Positions 36,687 through 50,200 of a stretch of 64,000 bases of DNA are shown one piece after another. The stretch is from Zygaena filipendulae (Eukaryota; Arthropoda; Insecta; Lepidoptera; Zygaenidae), in contig OU015651.1 in NCBI GenBank assembly GCA_907165275.2, forward strand, positions 14,282,501-14,346,500, given 5' to 3'. The position numbers were made by a program, and so were the translations under genes. Under the pieces are notes generated by a model. The model worked only from the letters and a program-made list of their open reading frames with translations, did not search any database and had not been told where the DNA came from. Within the stretch, counting starts at the first letter, position 1. Each line of letters starts with the position of its first letter.

Positions 36687-36983
36687 TAATAAAAGAATAG
36701 AATCCGCGATTCTGTATATTGAATAGTTTTAAGAAAAATTTACAGACGGCGATAAAAGAAGAGTAACCAACCACAAAAAAAAGAATTTATAAAATTCTTT
36801 TCTATCTGTCTGTTCGCGATAATCTCCGAATCTACTGAACTGAGTGTCATGCGGTTTTCACGAGAAGATTAAGCTTAGCCTGGAGCTACATAAATAGACT
36901 TTGTTTCATTCAAATCGGATGTCGGGAAAAAAAGTTGTTACATAAAAACTTTTAACGCGGGTGAAACCGCGGGGCACAGCTAG
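36684..36983 (+). mobile_element. Helitron-like non-autonomous element, 0.3-kb subfamily
   Basis: TAATAAAAGAATAGAATCCG to GTGAAACCGCGGGGCACAGC|TAG; sister of 199-510. Its first bases overlap the neighbouring minus-strand element. Confidence 0.7.
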
Positions 36984-38250
36984 TAAAAATATAAACGTTT
37001 TTGATATTTGTTGAATCGGTAATGAGTATTAAAAAAGCTCAATAACTATTTTATGTATTCAAATTGTCGACTTTACAAAAAGATCCTCTGTTTTCTATTC
37101 TAGGTATTCAGCATTCTAAAGCTGTGTCGATGGCCGTTGATAGGTACTTTGGTCGGAGACTTGGAATGTTGTAGCATTTGATTGTAAAATTTATTTTATT
37201 AATTTCAATGCTTAAAATCTAATTAGTGATTCCAATTTCCAGTAATGCGAAATTAATACAAAAATATACCTAATAGAGCGAACTTTTTTCTTTATTTTTC
37301 TTCGCTAAATTCGATAATTTAATCAGATCCATTGTCAAAACGTTTTTGGCTGTCAGTTTGTCTGAATCAAAAATGATTTAACTCGAAAAGTACAGATACC
37401 TACTATAAGTTTACAGTACCATAAATTCCGTTAATCTGATGTTTTTCCGATACATCAGGAAAAACATCCGATTTTTTTATGATTGTTTTTGCCCCAAAAA
37501 AAATTCACGATAATGTAAAAACGTGACGTTTCTGAGTGTGGCCGATAGAACAACTTCGTTATTTTAATTTGGTCTGAATGAGAAGAGATGAGTTCTATGA
37601 CTTTTTTTGCTACAACTTTCTCCGGAAGGACTAGGCGTATAAAGATAATCAATTTTTAAGCATATTCTATTATGATTTCATTCGTCTATGATTTTAACGC
37701 CAAAACCTACGACTTGGACCACAAAATTTAATTTAAAACTATGTACATCCATTTCCTGATTAACCTTTAAGTCTATTGTCATAAAGGCTATAATGCCGTG
37801 ATTGTTGATCAATAGGGGTGCATAATAATTAATGCTGATCCCGTCTGCCGCACTAAGGTCACGGAATGTATTACCGACGCACTTCGATTTTGCGTTTCAG
37901 GGCCCTCATTCACTATGACCATAACACGGCGTGTTAAGATAACGCGCCACAAAAATGGTCTTTCCCTAGTTCTCAAAGAAGTTTCCCTTCAAAAAAACAC
38001 ATTTAAAACGTTTCTAGTAATATACAGAATGATAATTTCTAATATTTGGGCACCTGAAAAGTTTGCGATTGCGTTTTTGGGAAGCGCGTTATGGGCAAGA
38101 AATGTTGTTGCTCATAGTGAATAAGGGCCCAGGGTTCAAGTCTATTGAGACATTAACGTGTCGTTATTTGGGCGTGTTCGAACGAAATCAGTTCAAAGAT
38201 TTGACGTTAAGCCCTTTTAATATTATACAAAACACAAATGACTATACTCT
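36984..38250. other. no gene recognised; near-palindrome at 37438-37475
   Basis: TGATGTTTTTCC and GGAAAAACATCC pair across a short spacer. The open frames at 37455-37652, 37915-38124 and 38063-38269 show no family signal. Confidence 0.45.
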
Positions 38251-38254
38251 TTCC

Positions 38255-38390
38255 TATAAGTACTCCTAACAAAATGTGAGTTTGTTTGTTTGTTACGCGT
38301 TCACGCCTTAACTACTCAACCGATCATCATGAAATTTTGGCTGCACGTTGTGAGGGGTACAGAGAAGGATGTGGGGTACTATTCATTACA
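38255..38390 (+). mobile_element. Helitron-like element, 3'-truncated
   Basis: AAAATGTGAGTTTGTTTGTT, TCACGCCTTAACTACTCAAC, GATCATCATGAAATTTTG. Confidence 0.55.
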
Positions 38391-38564
38391 CATGCATGAA
38401 CGAATCTAGACGTCGCGTCGTTGTTCAACGAATTTGAATACTAAATTGGACGGCGATTGGATTGTGTTGATTTCATTTGTGATTGTGAGTATCTATATCT
38501 ATGTAAGTTTTTATCTAAATATATATCTTAAATGCACCGCCAAGTGAGCTCTCTGTACTACCTG

Positions 38565-38652
38565 AAGGTTGACTGGCAGAGAATGCCACTGTGGCATTAA
38601 GTCCGCCTTTGTACCATGATGTGGATAAAGTTTAAATAAATAAATAAATAAA
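38565..38652 (+). mobile_element. LINE-like 3' tail
   Basis: GTTGACTGGCAGAGAATGCC, GGCATTAAGTCCGCC, TTTAAATAAATAAATAAATA; same tail as 25130-25231. Confidence 0.65.
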
Positions 38653-38851
38653 ATTGTTGATTTGTGTTGATATGATTTGTGATTGTTGATTATGTGTCGA
38701 TTCAGTTTGTAATTATTACAAATTACAGTCGGTCTTTTATTACCGACTCAAGTTCAGATTGCTTTGTGGCATATCCGTTTGTGTTTACGACTTTACATAC
38801 AAAAATAAAACGTTTTTCAACCTCCTATACATAATATATATATATTATGTA

Positions 38852-39093
38852 CTAGCTGTTCTCGGAGATCCCGCGGGTATTTCGAGATAAAAGTACTTAC
38901 TACCCTTTTTTTCTGTACAACGTCTAGGTAGTTTAATGTCGGAGTTCCCGTGGGAATTTCGGGATAAAAACTAGCTTTTGTCCTCTGTGCAACGTGTATG
39001 CAAAATTTCGCGGTGATCGGTTGAGCCGTTTAGGTGTGAAAGCGTAACAAACAAACAAACAAACAACTTTCACATTTATAATATTACTAAGGA
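38852..39093 (-). mobile_element. Helitron-like element with internal duplication
   Basis: CTAGCTGTTCTCGGAGATCC to TTTATAATATTACTAAGGA. The GGAGxTCCCGxGGG-ATTTCG(G/A)GATAAAA module occurs twice. Confidence 0.7.
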
Positions 39094-39795
39094 TGTTGAG
39101 AGATACTTATGCAGACTTTAGCTCTCTACTTTCTGCTGTCCTCACAATCCTCTTCGATGTAAACTAATGATAACAAATATTATCGTTTGTATGTTTGTAT
39201 GTTTGGATACACTTACTTGTACCATAAAATTAAAAAAATGTAAGTAGCTATAGATACGTATAAAAACCGAGTTTATTTATGTACAAGGGCTGACTTATCC
39301 CGCGATATCTTTCAGTAAACCTTTGGGTGACCGAAAAAGTTTGTAGATCGTTTTATGACTAATATTCTTTTATAGTTTTCCGTTCACCGATTTTATAACG
39401 TTACATTTTACGGTTCAAACATCAATGTTTATTATTTGACACAAATACGAGCAAATTGAATACCAAAAGCCAATGTTACTATGGTATAACATGTCGAGAG
39501 TAATTTCGATGTTGGTAAGTATTCAGTCGTAGTCGACTTACCCATTTTTGGGTCCCTATCGATTCCCGCCACCCCATCGTGTCTGTCAGTAATCCAATAA
39601 AGACATCGGGTAAGACCGATGTTTAAACTCATTTGTGTCCCTCCGTACCTCTGTACCTACCCAGTACCCACAGCGCTACCAATGTAGGCAAAAGGCACCT
39701 ACTTACACATAGCATCAAATCATTTGCTTCTTAATGAGGTTTTGCCGGCTTTTTTGACTATTTTACCGCTAATTTTACTATTCCCTTATTACTAA

Positions 39796-40010
39796 CTAGC
39801 TGCACCCGCGGTGTTATCTGCATTAATTTCGAAATTCCCGCGGGAATCCTCCCATTCACAAAGTATCTACTTTATGTCTTTTTCGTATCCTTGACAACTT
39901 TTATGCAAAATTTGAAATGAATTTCATGATGATCGGTGAGCAGTTAAGGTGTGAAAGCCTAACAAAAAAAGAAACAAAAATCACATTCGCATTTATAATA
40001 TTAGTTAAGA
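39796..40010 (-). mobile_element. Helitron-like element
   Basis: CTAGCTGCACCCGCGG to TTTATAATATTAGTTAAGA. Confidence 0.65.
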
Positions 40011-40754
40011 TTGTGACAACTTCGCACTATGGACAAAACTTATTTGGAAACTTTGAGAAGGTGCCTACATACTTCATGACTAAAAACTAAAGAGTGAATA
40101 TGTAGGTATATATTTTTGTGGTGTGTCGTTTAGGTACTAAAATAGTCAACATCTTTTATTAACGGTCGAGCATACATATGAACAGAGGATTATAGACAAA
40201 TATTTGACCAATGGTTCATAAAAAAAAAAACAGTTGTCAATATTGCTTACTTCCACGGCGTGTGGATGCGAATCGTCCCTTCTGAGAGCGCTCTCTATAT
40301 CAAGGCAGGGGTGGAACAACCCCGCCTTTGCCTAGACATAATAATATAGCCAGTCGTCACGTGACGCCGCGCCGCAGGGCAAAGACCCTCGCCTTCGATC
40401 TGTCTAAGTGTCTAGTTTGCGCCGGTGTTCTTGTACTTACCTAATACAATACTAAGGACTAGGTACAAGTACAACCGTTAGTTTGTTTCAGTGATTTCCT
40501 TTATATGGTGTCTTGTTATAGTTATATTGCTCGAACTTTGTCCATTTATCTAGTATATTTCACTTCCTAAAAATATGATGATGATCAATGTAATGTTTTA
40601 TAATTATTTAGTAAGATAATGCGATTTAAATGAAATCTACTTCAAAAAACACAAAATGCACTACACAAAAAATATAGATTTAAACAATCCGAAAGATTTA
40701 AAATGCATCGTAATAATTACGTGCATACTGCATACCTACGTATAATACGATGTG
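40011..40754. other. no gene recognised; GC-rich patch
   Basis: 40250-40440 is GC-rich with CpGs (GTCACGTGACGCCGCGCCGC). I looked here for the missing first glypican exon and found no signal-peptide frame. Confidence 0.4.
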
Positions 40755-41065
40755 CTACTGTGCTAGTGCCGTTCATTGACGTCCGGATTGGCACAACGTC
40801 ACCATTCAAGAGGTTCCGGGTTCGATTCCCGGTGGGGGTGGACTTTGTGTGATGATCACAGGGTTCAACATTCCAGTATGGGCGTTTTATATCCCTATCT
40901 ATAGCACAGATAATATAATACTATTCTATAGTATAATATACCACGTGTATTATAATTACGTATACATATAGTAGGTATATACCTCGTGTTTCTTAGTTTC
41001 CACGACACAAGCTTATAGCTTACTGTGGGATCAAGTAGGATCTATGTGTTATAAAGTGTTATTAT
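40755..41065 (+). mobile_element. tRNA-derived SINE
   Basis: The RNA polymerase III B box GGTTCGATTCC sits at 40819-40829 in the context AAGAGGTTCCGGGTTCGATT, with a GTGGACTTTGTGTGATGATC body and a TTTCCACGACACAAGC 3' part. It ends about 80 bp before the glypican exon. Confidence 0.75.
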
Positions 41066-41142
41066 TACCAATCATTATTGGTTTATTGAAAACCAGGTTA
41101 ACTATGCGCATTTTAAGATAACCCTTGATCGCTCGCCCACAG

Positions 41143-41295
41143 ATGCGGGTCAGCTGTGCCCGAGCCAGGGCTGTTGCGGCGCGAATGCGCGCGCGCTGCT
41201 CGCCCAGCAGGCGCAGACGCAGCTGGAGACGGCGCTGTCGAGCGAGCTGGCCAAGCTAGCCGCTATACTGCACACGAGAGCGAGGCGGTTCGATG
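41143..41295 (+). CDS. dlp: glypican exon: Cys-Cys motif and first long helix
   Basis: The exon starts after CCCACAG, contributes 2 + 150 + 1 bases, and ends at GATG|GTGAGC. It encodes a CPSQGCC motif followed by a long Ala/Leu/Gln-rich amphipathic helix ending HTRARRFD. This matches the glypican segment after the conserved GEHLxxC region. Because it begins with two bases of a split codon, an upstream exon ending in phase 1 must exist. GC content and codon choice (many GCG, CTG, GCC) are far higher than in the surrounding intron, the signature of a real exon in this AT-rich window. Confidence 0.93.
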
Positions 41296-44200
41296 GTGAG
41301 CACCTGCTGCAAACGTAATAAATAACTACCTGCCAAGTAACTGGGCTTTATAGAACTAACTATAGATGAGCGCTTCAGATTAAACCCGATAAAAGCCAGC
41401 CGTTTTTGGGTTAAAGGCCGTAAAAGGCTGGCTTTTATCGGGTTTAAAACCCAAACACCGGGTCGATTGCCCATCTATAGAGTTAATTAGCTGTTCGTCG
41501 CGGTTTTACCAGAGTTAATTTCACGCGGTAACTCCTACATAAAAAGTAGCCCTTTGCTCTAACCGCGTGTATGTATCTGGGGGCACGGCAGTGCCCCCGC
41601 CAAGTCGAGCAACAAAAGCGGCACGGCCGTACTACCCTTTTCTCGAAGCAATTCAGGCCATTTTCGACCCCCTATAACTTCGTTGTGGATAAAACTAGAA
41701 GCCTGAATTTTTAGTAAACAAGCAGGTATTGTATAAAGACGGTATAATTTAAATTTCATTCGATTTGAACCAGTAGTTTAAGAATTATAACTAGTCAAAG
41801 TTTCTTAATTTTGTAGGTCACTCACTCACTCACTCACTGACCGATCATCAAAACTCTAAGGCACTTCTAGCAGACATAGAAGTTTGAAATTTAGAATACA
41901 ATTAGTGTTTATTGTATGAATCAAGGAAAAACTAAAATATTTTGCAATTTCGGTCCAGTTTTCTAGATACACCAACTGCACAAATAACTTTGTAATCCCA
42001 TATAAATGTATGGAATTACAAAGTTATATATGCAGTTATATGTACCAACTGCACAAATAACTTTGTAATCCCATATAAATATATGAGACTAGCTGTTCCC
42101 TGCGGTTTCACCCGCGTTAATTTCGGAGATTCCGCGGGAATTCAGAGATGCAAAGTAGTTAGTACCCTATATCCCTAGGTTTTCTTTACCCCTGACAACG
42201 TGCATGCAAAATTTCATGAGATTTCACCAGCGTTAATTTCGGAGATCCTTCGGGAATTCCGAGATAAAATTACCCTAATCTGAATTCTCCAACGATTTTC
42301 ATGAAATTTTGTATACAGGGGATTTCGGCGGCCATAAATCGATCTAGCTAGGATTAATTTCTGGAATTCCCGCGCGAACTCTGATATCAACGCGGGTGAA
42401 TTAATTATTGCATACTACACGTTGTCAAGGGTACAGGAAAGGTCATTAATTACCGTCAAAATTAACGTGGGTTAAACCGCGGGGAACAGCTATTTAAGCC
42501 GAGCGAAGCTCGGTTGCCCAGATATTAATAAATAATAATAATAAGTGTAGCTAGTTACCTACCTAGATATAAAGTGTAGATACATAGTTACCTAGACATA
42601 ATTATGTTCAAAGGTACAATGGTCAACGGAATGAAAAAGCAAGAATGGGGCATGTGTTTATATTATAAAGTTGTACCAAAATCTTTCAAGTTATTAAAAT
42701 AGACTAAATTGCTCAAAGGAGGAAGACTATTTACAAAAAGAAATGAGATCCCATCAAAAACAAACTTGTAAAAAAGTCCAAGTCTCGCAACTCAGTTCTT
42801 CTACAGTAAAAAGTTGTGAGATCAATGTAATACTAAGTCGGTTAATTTATTCAGTGCCTACTTAAGGGTCCTTCTGTCTAAAGTTATCATGGCATAAGCT
42901 AATCTAATAACATTTTATAGTGACCATATCAAATTTAAAAATCTTTTATGTTTTAAATAGATTGATTGGCTTGGCGATCACGTGAAAACACAATGTATCT
43001 CACAAGTAATACATATTATAATTAAATTAGATTGTTTAGAACCATAATTATGTATTACATGTGAGATATATAATTCAAGGGTCAATAAGGGATGCCGAGG
43101 GATGAAAATTAAAGTCCGTCTGTTAGATAATAAAAAAATAATAGACACTTATTTTTTGGTAATCACTGAAAAAAATACGAAGATAAAGCGCATTAAAGTT
43201 TAGGAGCGGGAGCTCTTGCTTGACGTCATAACGTGTTATAAACTGTAGCACGGCGTGACGTCACGCGAAATTTCGACTTATGTATCTCCTTTATTTTTTC
43301 GTTACGTAAACAATTCAAAATACGTGTCCAATGTTTTTTATTAATCTACAAGACGGACTTAAAACTAAAATCTGATTGACAAGCCCATTGCTTTCGGTAC
43401 TTCGAACGGAATTTCGAATGAAACTATCGCTCTACAGTGCTCTATTGTCTCTATGTTTTGCATCACTGTCATCCACGGACTCTGCATAGCAGGCACTCGG
43501 TATCGAAGTGCAGTGTAAAGTGCGAGTGTTATTTGCGATAACCCGACGCCAGTCACGCGTCTATAAATAGCTGGAGTGCTAATGCTCTTAGCAGTAGGTA
43601 GGTAGGTAGCAGCGGTCTTGTTGTTACGTCTGAGTTGATACGTGTTACGAAATGTTCAATATCGATCAATGGGTAACACATGGCACGCTGGGTTTTCAAA
43701 TTCGCGTTCGGCGCATATGTTTTATTTCATCCAATGTTAAAATAAAATTACGTGAAAATTTCTTTCCGATACTGAAAATTCTATTCAATTAGTGAAAACG
43801 AGATTCCAACAGTCTCAAACTCTCAACAGTAGGTATATGTGCTCGTGCAAATTCGCTTCTTTTGTTACAATCATGATTGTTTTAGCATTCACAAGATAAA
43901 TCTGAGCGAAGAAATCTATTTTTGGAATACGTAAAATTCCTTTTAGGTGCGAATAAGGAGTAAAAAACGCTTTGGATGACGTAGTAGGTAGGTACGTGTG
44001 ATTAAGACAGGGAGTTATTTTTAGTTCAGTCGTAATTGTCACATGTCACTGTCACATAAACGTCGAAAAAGTTTTACTTGTTCACACGCACCTTCATCTC
44101 TTCTTCTTCTTTATTTATTTATTTTTAATAATGGCGTCTGTAATTATAATTTGCCAATGACAATGTTTCTTAATAATAACAATCTCTTCATTTACTTCTT

Positions 44201-47200
44201 CAATTATGGCGAAACGCCAATGACAATGTTAGATTGTTCCCCAAGTTGAAACATGGCTCTCTTGAAAGTCAGTTTCCTGCTCAGGGTCCAAAATAGATGC
44301 TGAAAAGTGACTGAAATAACGAAAAACGTGACACGCGTGTTTTCGATATGGCTTTCACTCGTCAACAACCCATCTCTTCATCTTCATCTCTTTTTATCTG
44401 CCAATTGCGAATGGCAGAGTCAGTCACCCCTTTGCTTTTCGATCAAGCTTTTATCGATGACTTCACAAAATGAGATATTAAATCAAGAAACGTCACGTAA
44501 AAAGCTAATAGTTTTAAAATCTTTAAAACAACATTACAAAGACACCAGCCGCTTTAGCGAAGTTTACAATCGTAAATCGAGTTAGTTCCTCTGTTTTCTA
44601 TAGGAATAACGATTAGAATATATCCTTACTATTATTATAAATGCGAATGTGAGTTTATTTATTTATGATGATCGGTTGAGTAGATAAGGTGTGAAAGCGT
44701 AACAAACAAACTCACTTTCGCATTTATAATACATACTAGCTGACCCCCGTGTTTTCACCCGTGGTAATTTCGGAGTTTTCGCGGGAATTCCGGGATAAAA
44801 ATTACCCTATATGTCACTCAAGATCACTTTAGCTTCCTATAAGTGAAAGAATTTTCAAAATTGGTTCAGTGGATCCAGAGATTAACCCCTACAACGTCAC
44901 AAACTCACAAACTTTTGCTCTTTATAATATTAGTATAGATTAAGGATTAAATTTAAATTACTTCTTGGATTTTTTTTGAGCAAAAGTGGTTCGCTATCGT
45001 GGATAATTTTATTACCCGTTTGACTTTACCTACTATTTTGCTTCCTTTCTGACTGATGTTATATAGACTTGAAGCGTGATGTGTCTATTAGGTACGTACA
45101 TGCTACGACCGTGTAGTGAAACACTCATACCTCTGAAGCACAATGAATTAGCACCCGGCGGCATTGGACCCGAAGTGTGTCTACAATTTCGCAGCGGTCA
45201 CCATGCCTCTTCACTAACCAAGAGGTTCCTGTTTGGATTCCCGGTGCAGTTGGACATTATGTGAACTAAGCTTCCATTTTTCAGTCTGGGCAGTGGGAGT
45301 TTATATCATGATAGCTGTTGTAGCGCCCGCGTTTATTTGGGAATCCCAGCGGGAAATGCTTTCTTAGTTGATGTTTTCAACCATCTACCTGCCACCTTTC
45401 ACCGGCAGAGATCAAGTAGTTTTCGAGATTTTTTGTTTATTCAGTAGTGATCTTTGACTTTCGTTTCATATATACATAAGTATATTGAATACAGGTCATA
45501 ATATATAATGTGCAGTAGATATATAACATACAGTTTAGTGTAGGAACAAGTATAGTGTGTAGTTATTATTATTTTTATTATACAGGATGGCCGGAAGATT
45601 GACGTCAAAAAGAAAAAAACAGGTCCCTCGTATCATGGGGTATTCGAATCACCTCCATGTATGTTCCGCGATTTTTCACGGTTTTCAAGTTATGAATTTT
45701 TTTATGAAGTTTTGAGAATTTTCGACTTGACCATCTTAAAAAAAATTCAAAAATAAAGTAAAAGACTTTTCTGATATATTTTTTTAACTAAATCGTCATG
45801 AATGGTACTTAAAAACCAGCTTTGTAACTTTGAAACCGTGATAACTTGAAAACCGTGAAAAATAGCGGAACATAGATGGGGGTGATTCGAATACCCCATG
45901 ACACGAGGGACCTGTTTTTTTTCTTTTTGACGTCAATCTTCCGGCCACCCTGTATATATATTGAGAGAACGGTCTGCTCTGCTCCCACACACTAATTAAG
46001 TTACGCAACTATGCCCCAAAAAAAATCCACATAAATCTATTAACGAATTTTCGTCACTGACGCATTACATGAGCCCGGCCTCGGAGGTTATCTTCAGTTA
46101 TCGTTTCCAATATTTAATTATATATCTGATTTGTATAGGTAAATATAATAAAACTAACTTTGCCCTGCGGTTTCACCCGCGTGCATGACTTTCGGAACTC
46201 CAAAGTAGCCTAATTTTCTCCTTTTTATAACATCAGCTAGGTAATTAGCAGGTTTATATTTTTACTAGAGGTTCCCTGCGGTTTCACCCACGTTAATTTC
46301 GGAGTTCCCGCGGGAATTACGGAATAAAAATTATATGCTATGTACGTTTCTGTACCAAAATTTCATTATAATGCGCGCATGCAGATAGAGTTACTTTCGA
46401 ATGTATTTGTAATGTTATTATCTATAAAAATTACATGCATAATTGATTGTCATTGACGGCAAAAAAGAACACTCCGAAAATACAGTACGATAGTAACACT
46501 AGTGAGGCGAGTGACGCGGCCGGTCGACATTCAACACGCCGCGTGGGACCCTGGGCGTGCCACATTTCTATCGTGCTTGTGTGTTCAACACGCTGCGGTA
46601 CACTTGAACACATAAGTGCTGGGTGGAAATACACATTGTACCCAGTAGTCCCGCGTACCCCCCCACGTGGACCGCGGGGCACAACTACTGTAGCATAAAG
46701 TGCATGTATTTGCTTTACGATGAATACGGATTTCGTCCGCGTTTATTTCGAGGTTCTTGCGGGAATTCCGGGATAAAAAGTACCATATCTCCTCCTCTGT
46801 ACCTCTGACAACGTCTTTGCAAAATTTCATTATGAAGAAGAAGAAGAAGAAGAAAATACATTTATTTCAGCACAACACACAAGAAAAAGAAACAAACATC
46901 AACAGTGCCTAATCTAAAGAAACATAGATAATATCTCTTTCATGTTCTGCCGAAAGGGTCGCCAATTATGATCGGTTGAGTACCTAATTATGGCGTGAAA
47001 GCGTAACAAACAAATAATGAGTTAATTTGTTTGTATATTTGATATTCCCATCTTAAATAAGGTGATCTTAGATTTTCCCATAGAAATGGAAATGGTATCC
47101 CATTTTTCCTGAGCTAGGTAATTGCCATACATATATCTACTTCCCTTTTTTGAAGTTTAAATATAATATATTGAAAGTATTGTCAAAAATGCGAACAAAT

Positions 47201-50200
47201 TAGCTACTGAAATTTTCTCCCATCTTTTTGCAACAATTTTAAATTCAAACTCTGGATTAAATATATAAACGTTTTTCTCTGCCCATGATTGAGATCATCT
47301 CTCTTCGACTGTACAGAGATAGAAGTGAATGAAATGTGATGGAAAGTAGCTGTGTCAATATTGATCGATGTCCTACAGTCAGCTGCCGGCGCTCGCAGTC
47401 GCGCCCGGCCAGCCCTGTGCACCTTAATTAGTGGTCAACTGTCTCTCTCACACGCTCGTGGGCGCGTGAGAAAAAACCATTCCATAGTGTACATAGATGG
47501 TCATGAGTGAAAAGTACCTACTCAGCACTGAGTTTATTAATTTTCATGTTGAAAGGTGCGTTTTATCTTAAAATGCCAGCGTGAAACGGAGTGCCCGGAC
47601 TGCCCGGCTAATGTTATTTACTATGCTTTTATCGAAGACTTTCTGGTGTGACGATTCGTAGGCAAAGAAAAGCCTGAACGCTTAATTGGTTTGAATTAAT
47701 AGTGAAATATATTCCAATCCGCTTTTATGCGTATAATCTTAACTGCCTGTTAGTTACTAATGATTTCCTATGAATGATCAGAATGCAGGACCGCAATTAA
47801 ATACCGCGCGGTCGGTACTTTGAGATCTTGATTCTAATTTCTAAACTACATTATGAATACGGATTCCTAAGCACCAATAAATAAAACTTGTTTCTGAATT
47901 TAGATGCAAATATTGTACGACAAATCATCATTAATAGTCATTACAGCTACTACGTGATTGGACAATGTTTGCGTTCAGTATTCGATAGAGACAGAACCGG
48001 GTGATGTAATAGGTTGTAAAAACATTTGCGCGCCCGCGCAGGATGTTTGACCTAAAATTACTGCTCGTCCACCATAATTGTTTATGGAAGACCCATGCTC
48101 TCTACTTTATGGTTCGTTAAGCGTAAAAATATTGTTATAATTAAAACTTTTGTTTTACTTTTATTTTCGACCTGTATATTAAATTAAATTATAGCTAGCA
48201 TACATTTCCACGATTACGGGTTAAAAATAATGACGTGAGTTACCAAAATTATTGTCGGATACCGTGACTCAGGTCAGTAGGTACTAATTTTATCTTGATC
48301 CAAATAAAAACCGTACCTACTCGTACGTAACTGTAAGTAAAATACATTAAAAAGATATGGAAAGGCAGGAAGGACGCTGGTACATGAAAGTATTGAAAAA
48401 TTTAATACGATTGTAGTACATTAGTATTGTGTGTACAATTCGTAGTCACCACCCACGAACTAGACGCAGTGTGAGCAAATTTTAACACAGGATAGACCAA
48501 CGATGTGATGAAGATCGTGGTTCCCACCCTTAAGAAGATAGCACTGGAGTGGAGATCCTTGGGCGAGGCCTTTACCCAGCAGCAGACGTCTGTAGACAGA
48601 TATCATGATAATGTTTTTAAAATCCAGCCTAAATAATAAAGATCTGAGAAATAAGAACTAAATCGCCGGAAATCTTGCAAAATACACACTCTGCTTGCAT
48701 CTTTTCCAAACACCAACCGCGGAATGTACGTACCTGCTATAGTATAATCTTACAGAACGACCATTATAGTGTCAAAATCTGTAATTATAGAGGTTTAACC
48801 TTTGACCAAAACCGCGTCCGATTGAGTTTTCAGCAGTACCGGTAGCTACACCCAGCTCCTGCCACGATTGCTCTATCTAGACATGTACATTGTACAATGT
48901 ACATCTACCAAACAAGGTGGGGTAACTTGAGCTGTCATTGGAAATAATTTGTGGTCGGTAATTAGCTAACGAACGTCATATTGTAACTCGATACCGAATT
49001 ATAACGCTCGGTTAGATTCTCTTGTCCCCTTAGCCAAGTTGACAATCTATAATCGTTAACGCATAGAAGACTTAAGGAACGAATCCTCATGCCACTTGGT
49101 CACGCAAAACTGGTCTTTTTTACATGACGTCGTGACATGAAGATGCGTTCCTTAGTTTTCTATGCGCCAGGTTACGATTATATAGATTGTCAACTTGACT
49201 AAGAGAGCAGGAGTATTGAACTAATTAACTAAGGCTAACTACCTATATACCTAAAAGGTATCGGACAATCTAGTCTACCGTACCTACCGTTCATCTGATT
49301 GACATACGTCAAATTTTACTAGTACTCAAAGTCAAAGTACTTTTTTTTTCTCTTGTCGATCGATTCTATTAGACCCACAGAACAGAAAACAACTGATAGA
49401 AGGGACATTATCTTAGTTTATTATGAAAACAGATGAAAACCAGTGTCGCTTAGTGATTTTCGCACACAAAACTATTCATCACGCACTAAAAGACTAATTT
49501 ATTTGCTCTGTGATTATACTATTCCAGTTGAATCCTACAAACCTCACTAGATCACCAGTGACAGCTGATTTGGTACCTACTAGATGCGCACGCGCACGTG
49601 CGCGAGGCCGGAACGCGAGTCTGTATAAACAGATGCGGCTACGACGATGTCGATCTTAGAGATGTTTCTAGCGGATGTAGCCACCGTCTGAAATGCGTTT
49701 TTAAAAGCTACGAGTAGCTTGTCTTCGAAATCATTAACGGCTTTGAACTTTGAAATATTTGTTTTGTCCCTATAGAGTATATTATCCTAAAATACAGTGT
49801 GAAAGTTCAGATGTGCGAGACTCGATCGCTCATATCCAGCTAAAATATTTAGACTTGGCATGTAATAAGCCTATGTCTTTGGTCAACGGTTTCTAAAAAT
49901 AAGTCTTACATTATTACAGTAATACTTGTCTAGCCTAAACTAAGATATCTCGTGCCATGATGACGAAACGAACCATCGAACTCATAACCACAACATCATC
50001 AAGGCTCTAACAGTTCGACCGCAAAACCAGTAAGTTCAGACATAGTTCATTCAGTATTACTGAGATATCAGATAATACGAGTTTCTAGTGATATTTTCCC
50101 CAAGCCCACGCGAAGCTGTCTGGGAGCCAACGTTTTCTTGGAACTGTATGTACCTATCTACACTAGTCACTACTACACAACTCAGTGCCAATTGCCGACG

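Noticed and set aside
40250..40440. GC-rich patch as glypican promoter or first exon
   Set aside because: No open frame with a signal peptide ending in a phase 1 donor; it remains only a compositional feature.
40755..40860. possible tRNA gene (GGTTCGATTCC B box)
   Set aside because: No cloverleaf could be drawn; the context matches the tRNA-derived SINE seen inverted at 15180-15395.
46431..46830. overlapping open frames on both strands in a GC-rich stretch
   Set aside because: Three frames on opposite strands are open at once, a composition effect; no recognisable protein.
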